Notes: generated by a model not told the origin, from the sequence alone. 64,000 bases of DNA from Sphingobacteriales bacterium (GCA_003963365.1 RXJG01000004.1:491778-555777); one strand, 5' to 3'; shown: positions 44,786 to 54,466, counted from the first letter of the stretch. A program made the numbers and translations.

Positions 44786-47206
44786 ATGAAGAAAGGATTT
44801 TTAAAAGGGACAGGAATTTTATTGTTGCTGGTGCCTGTATTCGTTTTTGCTCAACACAATTTTGAAGGAAATACAAAGCCGGGTTATTCGGCTGGTAAAA
44901 ATGTTTTTTCCGGAAAGATAACTGATAAAACTACCAGTAAACCATTAGCAGGTGTATCCATTTATTTTAATGATTTAAGACTGGGTGCTGCTACCGATGC
45001 AGAAGGAAATTTTTCCGTAACGAATATTCCTTCGGGCAAACATTTGGTAGAAATTAGTTATGTTGGCTACAGCATTATTTCGGAATATGTGGAATTTAAT
45101 AATGATGTTAAAAAAGATTATGCTTTATCAGTTGCAGTAGTGGAGAATGATGCTGTAATTGTTACAGGAGTTTCTGCAGCTACTCAATTAAAGAAAAGTC
45201 CGGTTTCTGTTTCAGTAGTGCGTAAACAAGATTTATTTAATGGAGTAGCCCCTAACCTTATTGAAGCTTTAACCAGAAAAGGTGGCATAGCTACCATATC
45301 CACCGGCCCGGCAATTGCCAAACCTGTTATTCGTGGACTGGGGTATAACAGGGTGGTTGTATTAAATGATGGAGTAAGACAGGAGGGTCAGCAATGGGGT
45401 GATGAACATGGAATTGAAATTGATGAACTGAGTGTAAGTAAGGTGGAAATATTAAAAGGCCCTTCTTCTTTAATATATGGAAGTGATGCAATGGCAGGTG
45501 TGGTAAATATTATTACCAATTCACCGGTAGCCAATAATACTATTAAAGGAAATCTTTTTTCCAATTATCAAACCAATAACCGGCTCCGTTCTTATTACGG
45601 AAACATTGCTGGTAATTCCAATGGCTTTAACTGGAATTTATATGGCACTTATAAAGCAGCAGCTGATTATAAAAACAGGTACGATGGTTATGTGCTGAAT
45701 TCTAAATTCAAAGACAGGAATTTTGGCGGATATGTGGGATATAATGGAAGCTGGGGATTCAGTCATTTAATTTTCAGCCGCTTTAATCAAACATTAGGTA
45801 TTGTGGAAGGCGACCGTGATGATCAGGGATACTTCATAAAACGACTGGCGGGTGGTAATGAAGTAAGGGGTACGGATGCAGATTTTAAATCCATTACCCC
45901 ATTGGTTCCTTTCCAGGACATAAAACATACCCGGTATATAAGTGATAACAGTTTTAATATTGGTAAATCAAGATTGACCGCAGTAATTGGTTTCCAGGAA
46001 AATCAAAGAATAGAACATGGAAACGCAGATGATCCATCTGCAGCCAGTTTATCTTTTCTTTTAAAAACAGTAACAGAAAATATTCAATTTCATTTTCCTG
46101 AAAAAAATAACTGGCGTACTTCAGCCGGCGTAAGCGGCATGCAGCAAAGTAATACCAACAAGAGTGAAGAAAAATTGATACCTGATTATAACCTTACAGA
46201 TGCCGGGTTTTTCCTTTTCACTAAAAAACAAATTAATAAACTTACGTTGAGTGGCGGTATGCGTTTTGACTCCCGTACCGTTAATGGCAAAAAAACAATA
46301 GAAGGGAACAATGCAAAATTTACTCCTTTTACCAAATCATTTTCAAATATTTCCGGCAGTGCAGGATTAAGCTACGAAGCCAATAAGAATGTGCTGTTAA
46401 GATTTAACCTGGCAAGAGGTTATCGTTCCCCCAGTTTGCCGGAACTTTCATCCAATGGTGAGCATGAAGGAACAAACCGTTACGAATACGGCAATCTTAA
46501 TTTAAAATCTGAAACCAGTTTGCAGGTTGATGCAGGCATAGAAGTAAATAATGAACACATCTCTGCTCAGTTGAATTTGTATAATAACAGTATCAGCAAT
46601 TTTATCTTCTATCAAAAACTGAAATCAGTGAATGGAGGTGATTCAATAATAGGCAATGCCACAGTTTTTAAATTTGAACAACGTAAAGCGAACCTCGCTG
46701 GCCTAGAATTGAATCTTGATATTCACCCGCACCCGCTGGACTGGCTGCATTTTGAAAATACATTTTCTTATGTCAACGGGAGGTTTGCCGATGCCGTAGA
46801 TGGAACGAAGAATATGCCATTGATTCCACCTGTAAGACTCATCTCACAATTACGGGGAGATTTTTTAAAGAAGGGAAAAACGATCCGTAATTTTTCTGTA
46901 AGTGCAGAATTAGATAATACGTTCAAACAAAATAAACCATTTACTGCTTTTAATACTGAAACCGCCACAAACGGATATTCGCTGGTGAATGCAGGAATCA
47001 ATGCTGACCTGGTTAGTAAAGAAAAAACTATTTGCAGCATTAGTTTTCATGTAATGAACCTGACAGATGTGGCGTATCAAAATCATTTAAGCCGTTTAAA
47101 GTACACAGCAGAAAATTTAGTAACCGGAAGAACAGGTGTATTTAATATGGGAAGAAATTTTAGTATAAAGATTAATATCCCGCTGGAATTTAAATTAAAG
47201 AGTTAA
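44786..47206 (+). CDS. TonB-dependent receptor, probably for a metal or metal chelate
   Basis: Full-size outer-membrane receptor (~806 residues). The signal peptide ends VPVFVFAQ. A CarboxypepD-reg-like domain (about 40-125; FSGKITDKTTSKPLAGVSIYF) precedes the plug (PVIRGLGYNRVVVLNDGVRQEGQQWGDEHG) and the barrel, ending VFNMGRNFSIKINIPLEFK. The plug resembles those of zinc/cobalamin-like receptors. Start chosen at ATG 44786; TTG 44777 is the open alternative. Pairing with a MerC-domain protein suggests transition-metal import. The stop abuts the convergent next gene with no gap. Confidence 0.9.
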   Translation: MKKGFLKGTGILLLLVPVFVFAQHNFEGNTKPGYSAGKNVFSGKITDKTTSKPLAGVSIYFNDLRLGAATDAEGNFSVTNIPSGKHLVEISYVGYSIISEYVEFNNDVKKDYALSVAVVENDAVIVTGVSAATQLKKSPVSVSVVRKQDLFNGVAPNLIEALTRKGGIATISTGPAIAKPVIRGLGYNRVVVLNDGVRQEGQQWGDEHGIEIDELSVSKVEILKGPSSLIYGSDAMAGVVNIITNSPVANNTIKGNLFSNYQTNNRLRSYYGNIAGNSNGFNWNLYGTYKAAADYKNRYDGYVLNSKFKDRNFGGYVGYNGSWGFSHLIFSRFNQTLGIVEGDRDDQGYFIKRLAGGNEVRGTDADFKSITPLVPFQDIKHTRYISDNSFNIGKSRLTAVIGFQENQRIEHGNADDPSAASLSFLLKTVTENIQFHFPEKNNWRTSAGVSGMQQSNTNKSEEKLIPDYNLTDAGFFLFTKKQINKLTLSGGMRFDSRTVNGKKTIEGNNAKFTPFTKSFSNISGSAGLSYEANKNVLLRFNLARGYRSPSLPELSSNGEHEGTNRYEYGNLNLKSETSLQVDAGIEVNNEHISAQLNLYNNSISNFIFYQKLKSVNGGDSIIGNATVFKFEQRKANLAGLELNLDIHPHPLDWLHFENTFSYVNGRFADAVDGTKNMPLIPPVRLISQLRGDFLKKGKTIRNFSVSAELDNTFKQNKPFTAFNTETATNGYSLVNAGINADLVSKEKTICSISFHVMNLTDVAYQNHLSRLKYTAENLVTGRTGVFNMGRNFSIKINIPLEFKLKS

Positions 47207-47965
47207 TCAGATGGTATTGACCGGTACGGAGTGAATGGCCAGTGCCATTTCTCTTATAAGCGATGCATCTTTTTCAATGGCATTGCCAATCACAATCACA
47301 TCAGCACCTGCTTTGCAGTTGCGATATGCTTTTTCAGGGTCAGTAATGCCACCGCCAACTATTAATGGAACAGAAATATTTTTAGCAACTGCTTCAATCA
47401 TTGATTCGGTTACTGCTTTTTTAGCACCGCTGCCGCTATCCATATAAACTACCTTCATGCCCAGCATTTCGCCAGCCATGGCAGTACACATAGCAATTTC
47501 ATTTTTATCAGCAGGAACAGGCGCCGCATTAGAAATATAAGAAACAGTAGTAGGAGCACCACCATCAATTACCATATAACCGGTAGAAATAATTTCCAGT
47601 CCGCTTTGTTTTACAAATGGTGCTGAAATTACATGCTGTCCAATTAATAACTCAGGATTACGGCCAGAGATTAATGAGAGATATAATAATGCATCAGCAT
47701 AAGATGAAATTTGTGAAGGACTTCCCGGAAAAAGGATAACCGGGATATTGCAAGTTCTTTTTATTTGTTGTACTACTTCATCCAAATTAGAGGAGATAAC
47801 CAAACTTCCCCCCACCAGCAAATAATCTACATTGGCATTTATACAAAGACTCACCAGCTCATTTATCTTTTGCCCATTCACTTTATCTGGGTCAATAAGT
47901 ACAGCAAATGATTTTTGTCCTTTTTGTTTCCGGTTTACTAAACTATTATAAATGGTGTTTGCCAT
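47207..47965 (-). CDS. Geranylgeranylglyceryl/heptaprenylglyceryl phosphate synthase family enzyme
   Basis: TIM-barrel prenyltransferase (PcrB/GGGPS family) that joins a polyprenyl diphosphate to glycerol-1-phosphate. Motifs: FAVLIDPDKV at the N-terminus, ILFPGSP, and phosphate-binding VGGGITDPEKA and ADVIVIGNAIEKD at the C-terminal end. Length 252 aa matches the Bacteroidota members, of which some make archaeal-like ether-lipid precursors. The prenyl chain length cannot be read from sequence by eye. Confidence 0.92.
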   Translation of the reverse strand: MANTIYNSLVNRKQKGQKSFAVLIDPDKVNGQKINELVSLCINANVDYLLVGGSLVISSNLDEVVQQIKRTCNIPVILFPGSPSQISSYADALLYLSLISGRNPELLIGQHVISAPFVKQSGLEIISTGYMVIDGGAPTTVSYISNAAPVPADKNEIAMCTAMAGEMLGMKVVYMDSGSGAKKAVTESMIEAVAKNISVPLIVGGGITDPEKAYRNCKAGADVIVIGNAIEKDASLIREMALAIHSVPVNTI

Positions 47966-48026
47966 GCAGCTTCAATATACGTTATTGCAAAAATGCAAAA
48001 AGATTGGCAGATAACAGCGGTTTTCT

Positions 48027-48770
48027 TTACAGTCTTAAATAACCTGCCAGTTGAATCACATTGTTGATAGTATTGAATATTCTTCCATTAATATACTGGT
48101 TTAAATAACCTGCTTCCACATCTGTGCTTTTATTAAAGCGGTAACCCACTGCTATATATGCCCTGTTCTGGTCAAAGAAATTATTATTGGTAGCATTAGC
48201 ATTGCTGATATTTACAAATACTTCATTTTGTAAGGCGGTAAACATTCCTTTGGTAAAAGGTGAAGCAGTTTTAAAAGGAATAATGGTTCTGGCAAAATAT
48301 CTAAACCTGGCAGCGACATCCGTTCTTTCTTTTATCAATTCATTATTTACTGCACTTGTTTGAGGTATAAATCTTTCTTCTAGGCGAAAACGGTGTTGAA
48401 TAGAAATTTTTTTCACCGGTTGTAATAAAATCAATTGCTGCCACAAACGGTGTTCTGTAAAATACCCGCTGGTATTACTTTTCACGGTTCTGTTATTTAT
48501 AAACGCATAACCGGCAGTTAAAATAACTTGCTTGTTCGGGTGATAATTTAAACCTGTCCTGAGCATCAAAGTTTGAAAATGGACCCACTCATCATTGCTT
48601 CTTATTTGACCTTCCAGGTGAAGAGAAAGTTTTTTATCCAGCTTAATGGTGTTGAAGGAAGACATCCATCCGCTGAATTGATGTTGCTGTGCACCCAATG
48701 AAAAAGACACTAACGTTATAAGTCCGGACAAAAAAAATTGCTGAAGCAGTGTTTTCTCCTGTTTCTTCAT
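48027..48770 (-). CDS. DUF2490 family outer-membrane protein
   Basis: Predicted beta-barrel of unknown function. Start chosen at ATG 48770 (MKKQEKTLLQQFFLSGLITL), which gives a proper signal peptide ending SLGAQ; ATG 48779 and ATG 48917 are open alternatives, the latter adding 49 residues unlike a signal sequence. The mature part begins QHQFSGWMSSFNTIKLDKKLSLHLEGQIR, typical of DUF2490, and proceeds through alternating strands to a C-terminal aromatic/Leu end (VIQLAGYLRL). Confidence 0.82.
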   Translation of the reverse strand: MKKQEKTLLQQFFLSGLITLVSFSLGAQQHQFSGWMSSFNTIKLDKKLSLHLEGQIRSNDEWVHFQTLMLRTGLNYHPNKQVILTAGYAFINNRTVKSNTSGYFTEHRLWQQLILLQPVKKISIQHRFRLEERFIPQTSAVNNELIKERTDVAARFRYFARTIIPFKTASPFTKGMFTALQNEVFVNISNANATNNNFFDQNRAYIAVGYRFNKSTDVEAGYLNQYINGRIFNTINNVIQLAGYLRL

Positions 48771-48779
48771 ATCAGTCAT

Positions 48780-49165
48780 AGTTAATTCCTGCTGCAATAA
48801 TAAGTCATCTGTTGTTTTTAAAAGCGTTAAAAAATGTTGCTGATAACACTTATGCTGATCCGTGAGTTTTTTAGTAAGGATTAATTTTTTAAGATTGAAT
48901 ACTGCGGCTCGTTTCACGGTATATTTAAATCAGGTAACAATTTCTTAATATATCTTTCCATATCCTCCAAAAAATTTTTGCCACTGCATATGTGAAAAAA
49001 ACGGAAATGCAGGCCTGTATTGGGTTTGCTCTGCTTTTCCACAGTTTGTTAATATCTAAGATTTTGAACAATATGGAAGGAAAAATATTTTCGTTGTCTT
49101 CGTTACCAAACACTAACGATTACTTAACCCAATTAATAAACCGCTAAAACCAGTACACTTACATT
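48780..49165. other. ~390-nt gene-free spacer before nrdJ
   Basis: The first ~140 nt could encode the extended N-terminus of the DUF2490 protein but read as non-coding. The rest is AT-rich leader DNA for nrdJ. It contains GCCACTG and TTTTCCACAG, but neither a full cobalamin riboswitch nor a DnaA-box cluster could be assembled. No clear TAnnTTTG promoter was found. Confidence 0.5.
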
Positions 49166-52100
49166 ATGGCCAATAAAAAGCAATCCGTAAAAGGACTGAA
49201 GTTTACCCGTCGCTTTACTCAAGACGGTATAAGTCCTTTTGATATGTTCGAATATGATTATCGTACCAGTGTAATCAAAAATCCATCCGGTGAAATTGTA
49301 TTTGAGATGAATAATGTAGAAGTGCCTAAAATATGGAGCCAGATTGCTACAGATATTCTTGCTCAAAAGTATTTCCGTAAAGCCGGGGTTCCGCAAGCCG
49401 ATGGAAGCTTAGGACGGGAAACCTCAGCCAAACAAGTAGCTCACCGTATGGCCAACTGTTGGAAAGTATGGGGTGAACGTTATAATTATTTTGCTTCTGA
49501 AAAAGATGCACAAATTTTTTATGAAGAATTAGTGTACAGCATCCTTAACCAGGCATGTGTACCTAACTCTCCACAATGGTTTAATACGGGTTTATATGAA
49601 AGTTATGGTATTAAGGGTAAGCCACAGGGTCACTATTATGTAGATGCAGTGGATGGCCAGTTAAAAAAATCAACTTCAGCATACGAACGTCCTCAGCCAC
49701 ATGCTTGCTTCATTTTAAGTGTGGATGATGATTTAGTAAACGAAGGCGGTATCATGGATCTGTGGGTTCGTGAAGCAAGAATATTTAAGTATGGTTCTGG
49801 TGTGGGTACTAACTTTTCTAATATACGTGGCGAAGGAGAAAAATTAAGCGGTGGTGGAACATCTTCCGGCTTAATGAGTTTCTTAAAAATTGGCGACCGT
49901 GCGGCTGGTGCCATTAAAAGCGGTGGCACTACCCGCCGGGCAGCCAAAATGGTTTGTTTGGATTTAGACCATCCGGAAATCATGGACTTCATCGATTGGA
50001 AAGTAGAAGAAGAAAAGAAAGTAGGAGCGTTGATTGCTGCAGGATATTCTCATGATTATGAAGGCGAGGCTTATCGCACCGTAAGTGGTCAAAACTCTAA
50101 TAACTCTGTTCGTATTCCAAATGAGTTCTTCGAAAAATTAGAAAAAGGCGAAGACTGGGAATTAAAAGCAAGAACAGATGGCAGAACCATGAAAAAAGTT
50201 CCATCACAGGAAGTATGGAATAAAATTGCTTATGCTGCCTGGCGTTGTGCAGACCCCGGTACTCAATATGATACTACTATCAATGAATGGCATACTTGTC
50301 CGCAGGGAGGCCCCATCCGTGCAAGTAACCCTTGCAGCGAATACATGTTCTTAGATAACACAGCCTGTAATCTTGCTTCCGTAAATCTGCGTCGTTTCTT
50401 CAACGAATCGGATAACACATTTGATGTAGAAGGTTTTGAAGATACTTGTCGTTTATGGACAGTGGTATTAGAAATATCTGTGTTGATGGCACAATTCCCA
50501 TCAAAAGAAGTAGCACAACTTTCTTACGATTACAGAACATTGGGTTTAGGTTATGCTAACCTTGGTTCTATGCTGATGGTGAGTGGTATTGCTTACGATA
50601 GCGAAGAAGCAAGAGCCATTGCCGGTGCTATCACCGCTATCATGACGGGTATTGCTTATAAAACTTCTGCAGAGTTAGCCAGCATTCTCGGACCATTTGC
50701 TAAATACGAAGAGAATAAAGATGATATGTTACGTGTAATGCGTAACCATCGCCTGGCTGCTTATGATGCAGATGAGTATGAAAAACTCAGCATCAAGCCA
50801 CAGGGTATCAAAGCAAAATATTGTCCTGATTATTTATTGAAATCAGCCACCAAAGCATGGGATGAAGCTGTTCAGATGGGTGAAAAATATGGTTACCGTA
50901 ATGCACAAACCACAGTAATTGCTCCTACCGGAACAATCGGTTTGGTAATGGATTGTGATACTACGGGTGTTGAACCGGATTTTGCCTTAGTGAAATTTAA
51001 AAAGTTGAGTGGTGGTGGTTATTTCAAAATCATCAACCAGTCAGTACCACAGGCATTAAAAAATTTGGGGTATGATGAAAAAGAAACAGACGCCATAGTG
51101 AAGTATGCAGTAGGTGCTGCTTCATTTGAAGGGGCTCCTTACATCAACTCACAATCATTAAGTGAAAAAGGATTTATTGCAGAAGAAATTAAGAAATTGA
51201 ATCATGCAGTTGCTTCTGCTTTTGAAATTGGTTTTGTATTCAACGTATATACTTTGGGTGAAGAATGTTTGCAGCGTTTAGGTTTTAAACCGGAGCAATA
51301 TTTCAACTTCGAGTGGAATATGCTGGAAGCATTAGGCTTTACTGATGAGCAAATAGATGCCGCTAATGATTATGTGTGCGGAACAATGACCGTAGAAGGC
51401 GCTCCTTTTTTAAAAGATGAACATCTTGCAGTGTTTGATTGTGCTAACAAATGTGGTAAAAAAGGTCAGCGTTATATTCATGCACACGGCCATATCCGTA
51501 TGATGGGTGCTGCCCAGCCATTCTTAAGTGGTGCTATTTCTAAAACGATCAATCTGCCTAATGAAGCTTCTGTAGAAGAAATTGCAGATTGCTATATGCT
51601 GAGCTGGAAATTAGGTTTGAAAGCAAATGCATTGTATCGTGATGGTTCTAAACTGTCTCAGCCACTCAGTACTAAGAGCGACAGTAAGAAAAAAGAAGCT
51701 GCAGAAGACAAAACAGAAGAAACTGCAAAAGCACCTGAATCAGTAATTGTGGATATGGGCAAACTCACCATTGATGAATTACTGGAAGAAGTAAGTAAAC
51801 GTGTACAAAGCAGTGCCGATACTAAATTAAAACGTCAGTTGGCCCGCATCGTTGAAAGAAGAAGTTTACCTGCTAAACGTCGTGGCTTTACACAAAAAGC
51901 TAAGATTAACGGACAAGCAGTCTTCCTTCGTACTGGTGAATATACGGATGGTACAGTAGGTGAAATATTCATTGATATGGCCAAAGAAGGGGCCACCATG
52001 CGCAGTATGAGTAACTGTTTTGCTATCGCTGTGTCTATTGGCTTGCAATACGGTGTACCATTAGAAGAGTTTGTAGATAAGTTTGTGTTCACCCGTTTTG

Positions 52101-52534
52101 AACCAGCCGGTATGGTAGATCATCCAAATATTAAATCAACTACTTCTATTGTTGACTATATCTTCCGTGTATTAGCATATGAATATTTAAATCGTACAGA
52201 TTTGGTTCATGTGTTAGACAGGCCAGAAGTTGCCAATATGGGCAGTGATGACTGGGACGAAATCCCCGGAGGGTTGGAATATGATAAAAAACCCGAGCTG
52301 AGCGATGTTAGAATTGTAAGTGCTTCACCAACCACTACCGTAGCTCCCCAGCCAGCAAAAGCTTCCAGGGTTTCCAGCGCCGTAAGAGCTGATAATGGAC
52401 TGGATGCTGTAAATGCAGCTGCTAAAAATATGCAGAGTGATGCTCCCAGTTGTAATGTGTGCGGACATATTACCATCCGCAGCGGTACCTGTTACAAATG
52501 TTTGAATTGCGGTAACAGTATGGGATGTAGTTAA
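49166..52534 (+). CDS. nrdJ: Class II adenosylcobalamin-dependent ribonucleotide reductase
   Basis: Reduces ribonucleotides to deoxyribonucleotides using adenosylcobalamin to form the thiyl radical; oxygen-independent. Motifs include NQACVPNSPQWFNTG, FKYGSGVGTNFSNIRG, active-site Cys390 in NPCSEYMF, and VIAPTGTIGLVMDCDTTGVEPD. A long C-terminal region ends in a two-pair Cys zinc-ribbon-like tail (CNVCGH...CYKCLNCGNSMGC), usual for the 1100-residue NrdJ type and likely used for re-reduction. No intein. Followed by a strong terminator. Confidence 0.96.
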   Translation: MANKKQSVKGLKFTRRFTQDGISPFDMFEYDYRTSVIKNPSGEIVFEMNNVEVPKIWSQIATDILAQKYFRKAGVPQADGSLGRETSAKQVAHRMANCWKVWGERYNYFASEKDAQIFYEELVYSILNQACVPNSPQWFNTGLYESYGIKGKPQGHYYVDAVDGQLKKSTSAYERPQPHACFILSVDDDLVNEGGIMDLWVREARIFKYGSGVGTNFSNIRGEGEKLSGGGTSSGLMSFLKIGDRAAGAIKSGGTTRRAAKMVCLDLDHPEIMDFIDWKVEEEKKVGALIAAGYSHDYEGEAYRTVSGQNSNNSVRIPNEFFEKLEKGEDWELKARTDGRTMKKVPSQEVWNKIAYAAWRCADPGTQYDTTINEWHTCPQGGPIRASNPCSEYMFLDNTACNLASVNLRRFFNESDNTFDVEGFEDTCRLWTVVLEISVLMAQFPSKEVAQLSYDYRTLGLGYANLGSMLMVSGIAYDSEEARAIAGAITAIMTGIAYKTSAELASILGPFAKYEENKDDMLRVMRNHRLAAYDADEYEKLSIKPQGIKAKYCPDYLLKSATKAWDEAVQMGEKYGYRNAQTTVIAPTGTIGLVMDCDTTGVEPDFALVKFKKLSGGGYFKIINQSVPQALKNLGYDEKETDAIVKYAVGAASFEGAPYINSQSLSEKGFIAEEIKKLNHAVASAFEIGFVFNVYTLGEECLQRLGFKPEQYFNFEWNMLEALGFTDEQIDAANDYVCGTMTVEGAPFLKDEHLAVFDCANKCGKKGQRYIHAHGHIRMMGAAQPFLSGAISKTINLPNEASVEEIADCYMLSWKLGLKANALYRDGSKLSQPLSTKSDSKKKEAAEDKTEETAKAPESVIVDMGKLTIDELLEEVSKRVQSSADTKLKRQLARIVERRSLPAKRRGFTQKAKINGQAVFLRTGEYTDGTVGEIFIDMAKEGATMRSMSNCFAIAVSIGLQYGVPLEEFVDKFVFTRFEPAGMVDHPNIKSTTSIVDYIFRVLAYEYLNRTDLVHVLDRPEVANMGSDDWDEIPGGLEYDKKPELSDVRIVSASPTTTVAPQPAKASRVSSAVRADNGLDAVNAAAKNMQSDAPSCNVCGHITIRSGTCYKCLNCGNSMGCS

Positions 52535-52566
52535 TCAAGTCATTTAACAGAGGTTCTATAAATTAT

Positions 52567-52596
52567 ACCGCCCCGATTCTTCGGGGCGGTTTTTTT
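52567..52596 (+). terminator. Strong intrinsic terminator after nrdJ
   Basis: ACCGCCCCGA (52567-52576) and TCGGGGCGGT (52581-52590) pair perfectly over 10 bp with loop TTCT and a following run of T. Confidence 0.95.
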
Positions 52597-52633
52597 ACGT
52601 GGTATATTTTCAGGGCTTAAGGGTGCTTTTTCA

Positions 52634-52664
52634 TTTTAAATACCCCCTTGATGGTATAGTTTTG
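52634..52664 (+). promoter_or_regulatory. Promoter of the 42-residue lipoprotein gene, with a TACCC-type half palindrome
   Basis: TAGTTTTG (52657-52664) fits TAnnTTTG, with TTTT at 52634-52637 about 19 nt upstream. Between them AAATACCCCCTTGATGGTAT (52638-52657) resembles the AAATACCC-N6-GGGTATTT palindrome before the caspase-TPR gene. Confidence 0.55.
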
Positions 52665-52701
52665 GAAAGTTATTGTAAACCCGTTTTTAAAATACGTCCC
52701 T

Positions 52702-52830
52702 ATGAAAAAACCCATTTTTGCGGCAATGTTAGTGTTGACCCTGGTTTCAACTTTTGTTAGTTGTACCCGTGCAGTAACCGTTCAGGATGCAGCTACCAGG
52801 AGTCACCGGCACTGCCACCCATTAAGATAA
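52702..52830 (+). CDS. 42-residue lipoprotein with His/Cys-rich tail
   Basis: Function unknown. ATG 52702 to TAA 52830 encodes a short lipoprotein: signal (MKKPIFAAMLVLTLVSTFVS), lipobox SFVSC-type with Cys at residue 21, and a mature part of only ~22 residues ending RSHRHCHPLR. The His-Arg-His-Cys-His tail could bind a metal (inference). It has its own promoter and is isolated from the previous gene by the nrdJ terminator. Too short for most automated callers. Confidence 0.7.
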   Translation: MKKPIFAAMLVLTLVSTFVSCTRAVTVQDAATRSHRHCHPLR

Positions 52831-52975
52831 AAACCGCTGAACTGTAAAATTATTTTAACTCTTCCTTCAGCCAGGAAGAGTTTTTGCATTTATACCTTAC
52901 TGAATAGTTATCCCTTAATCATATTCTTTTTCATTATTTACTTTCACTTACCTTGCATTACCTGAAAAATTAGCA

Positions 52976-53452
52976 ATGCAAATAGAATTTTCATATACTA
53001 AAAATGAAGTTATACAGGCATTACGTTACCATTTTATAACCCGCCGTGAAATCAAATTCATGATCGTATTAGTTAACGTATTTGCTATTTTATCTGCTGT
53101 ATTATTTTTTACCCACATCATTCGTTTCTTTCCTTTTTTTCTGAGTACAATATTGTGGATTGTGCTGATGTTTGCCTTCCGGGTTTTTCTTCCGGTATCA
53201 ATTTATAAAAAAGCGGAAACTTTCCAGGATCATTTTAAAGTTAATTTAGATGAGAATCATTTTTATATGGAGAATAAAAAGGGAAACCGTATTTGGGCAT
53301 GGCGGGAGTTTTCAGAATTTTTAGAAAGCCCTTATTTCTTTCACCTTTATTTTGATAAACGATCTTTTTTTCTTGTACCTAAATCTGCTTTCAGCAATAT
53401 TCAGCAGTTACAGGAAGCCAGGGAATTGCTGAAGAAACATATTGGAAAATGA
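52976..53452 (+). CDS. YcxB-like membrane protein, copy 2
   Basis: Function unknown. The layout is an N-terminal soluble stretch (MQIEFSYTKNEVIQALRYHF), two membrane helices at about 28-75, and a C-terminal YcxB-like domain (KVNLDENHFYMENKKGNRIWAWREFSEFLESPYFFHLYFDKRSFFLVPK). Length 158 aa. The same architecture, with different sequence, is encoded at 40746. Its stop lies 2 nt from the convergent GNAT gene. Confidence 0.82.
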   Translation: MQIEFSYTKNEVIQALRYHFITRREIKFMIVLVNVFAILSAVLFFTHIIRFFPFFLSTILWIVLMFAFRVFLPVSIYKKAETFQDHFKVNLDENHFYMENKKGNRIWAWREFSEFLESPYFFHLYFDKRSFFLVPKSAFSNIQQLQEARELLKKHIGK

Positions 53453-53454
53453 TA

Positions 53455-53886
53455 TTAAATCAGTCTTTTCTCCATCACATGATGCGGAACGGTTACTTCA
53501 ATAAATTCATCGCCACATACCCGGTAACCTTGTTTTTCATAAAACCCCACAGCCGTTTTTCGTGCATGCATCATTAAGGTTTTATAACCGTAATCACGGG
53601 CAAGGTTTTCGGCAAAGTTCATTAAAGCATGACCTACACCTTTTCGTTGCAGCCTGGCATCAACAGCCATTTGGCGCAACCGGCAGGTAGTACTGTTTAC
53701 CCGGGTGAGCATGCAGCAGCCTAAAATTTTTCCATCTTCAAAAGCTCCAATGAGTACATCGTCTTTTTCCTGGTCCAGTTCATCGGAGTCAAACGAAAGC
53801 CCCAATGGCTTCCGTAAAATTTCGTTACGCAGGTTTACCATCTTACGGTATTCATCTGAACCGTGTTCAATTTGTTTAAGGGCCAT
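53455..53886 (-). CDS. GNAT-family N-acetyltransferase
   Basis: Acetyl-CoA-dependent transferase, target unknown. The acetyl-CoA-binding segment is RQMAVDARLQRKGVGHALMNFAENLARDYG (motif A, Q/R-x-x-G-x-G/A at RKGVGH). The C-terminal MHARKTAVGFYEKQGYRVCGDEF is typical of ElaA/YjdJ-like small GNATs. Length 143 aa fits. Read from the promoter region shared with the long gap before acpP. Confidence 0.9.
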   Translation of the reverse strand: MALKQIEHGSDEYRKMVNLRNEILRKPLGLSFDSDELDQEKDDVLIGAFEDGKILGCCMLTRVNSTTCRLRQMAVDARLQRKGVGHALMNFAENLARDYGYKTLMMHARKTAVGFYEKQGYRVCGDEFIEVTVPHHVMEKRLI

Positions 53887-54466
53887 AGTATTTTCCGGTG
53901 TAATGTAATATAATACAATTTTTTAAACGGGAAGTTAGGATGGATAGAAAGTAAAAATAAATCCCGCCGGCGGCGGGACTTAATGCTTTAGTAAACTGAA
54001 TACATTATGGCAGGTATTCAATTTATTTTTCAAAACCACTCAAAATGTGTTTTGAACAATTGGACTCAAAAACGGGCCTCTTAAAATACTTGAGAAAAGA
54101 AAAGTTTTCAAGGTTACGGAAAAAGGTTTCAGATTGGTAAGAAGTTTCCAGGGGGCGAAACATAGAATTTTTTTATTATTGATTTTCCAAAATTCTATTT
54201 AAAGCAATCTCTTAAAGAGGTATAAATTATTCGGCAAAGATAAGATCTACGAGTTAACGCTTAGTAAACCAATAGGACAAATAAATGCCTGAAAAGGCTC
54301 ATAAAAGAAAAATGATTAATGAACGTCTTTGACGACAGTTGTATTAAAAGAAGCAAAGAATATTTGCAATAAATAAAGGCTAACGGGTTTTAGTATTGAT
54401 AAAAACAGTATAATACTGCTGAAAACCAGAAATTTAAAGCAGTTGTAAATAAAATTCCCACTTCTC
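53887..54466. other. ~580-nt gene-free region between GNAT and acpP
   Basis: No recognisable gene. It holds a GC-rich perfect hairpin TCCCGCC-GGC-GGCGGGA (53962-53978), an AT-rich stem ATAGAATTTT (54162-54171) / AAAATTCTAT (54189-54198), and several smaller hairpins. A short open stretch near 54205-54291 reads like protein (LFGKDKIYELTLSKPIG) but has no start and is broken on both sides, so it could be a gene remnant. I could not match it to tmRNA, RNase P, SRP or 6S RNA. Confidence 0.55.

Noticed and set aside
49030..49055. DnaA-box-like TTTTCCACAG before nrdJ
   Set aside because: A single imperfect copy with no cluster and no origin-associated genes; chance occurrence is likely.
48960..49060. 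Possible cobalamin riboswitch before nrdJ (GCCACTG seen)
   Set aside because: Only one short box-like word is present; the other conserved boxes and stems of the class could not be found.
53990..54460. tmRNA, RNase P RNA, SRP RNA or 6S RNA in the long gap before acpP
   Set aside because: None of the invariant segments of these RNAs could be identified.
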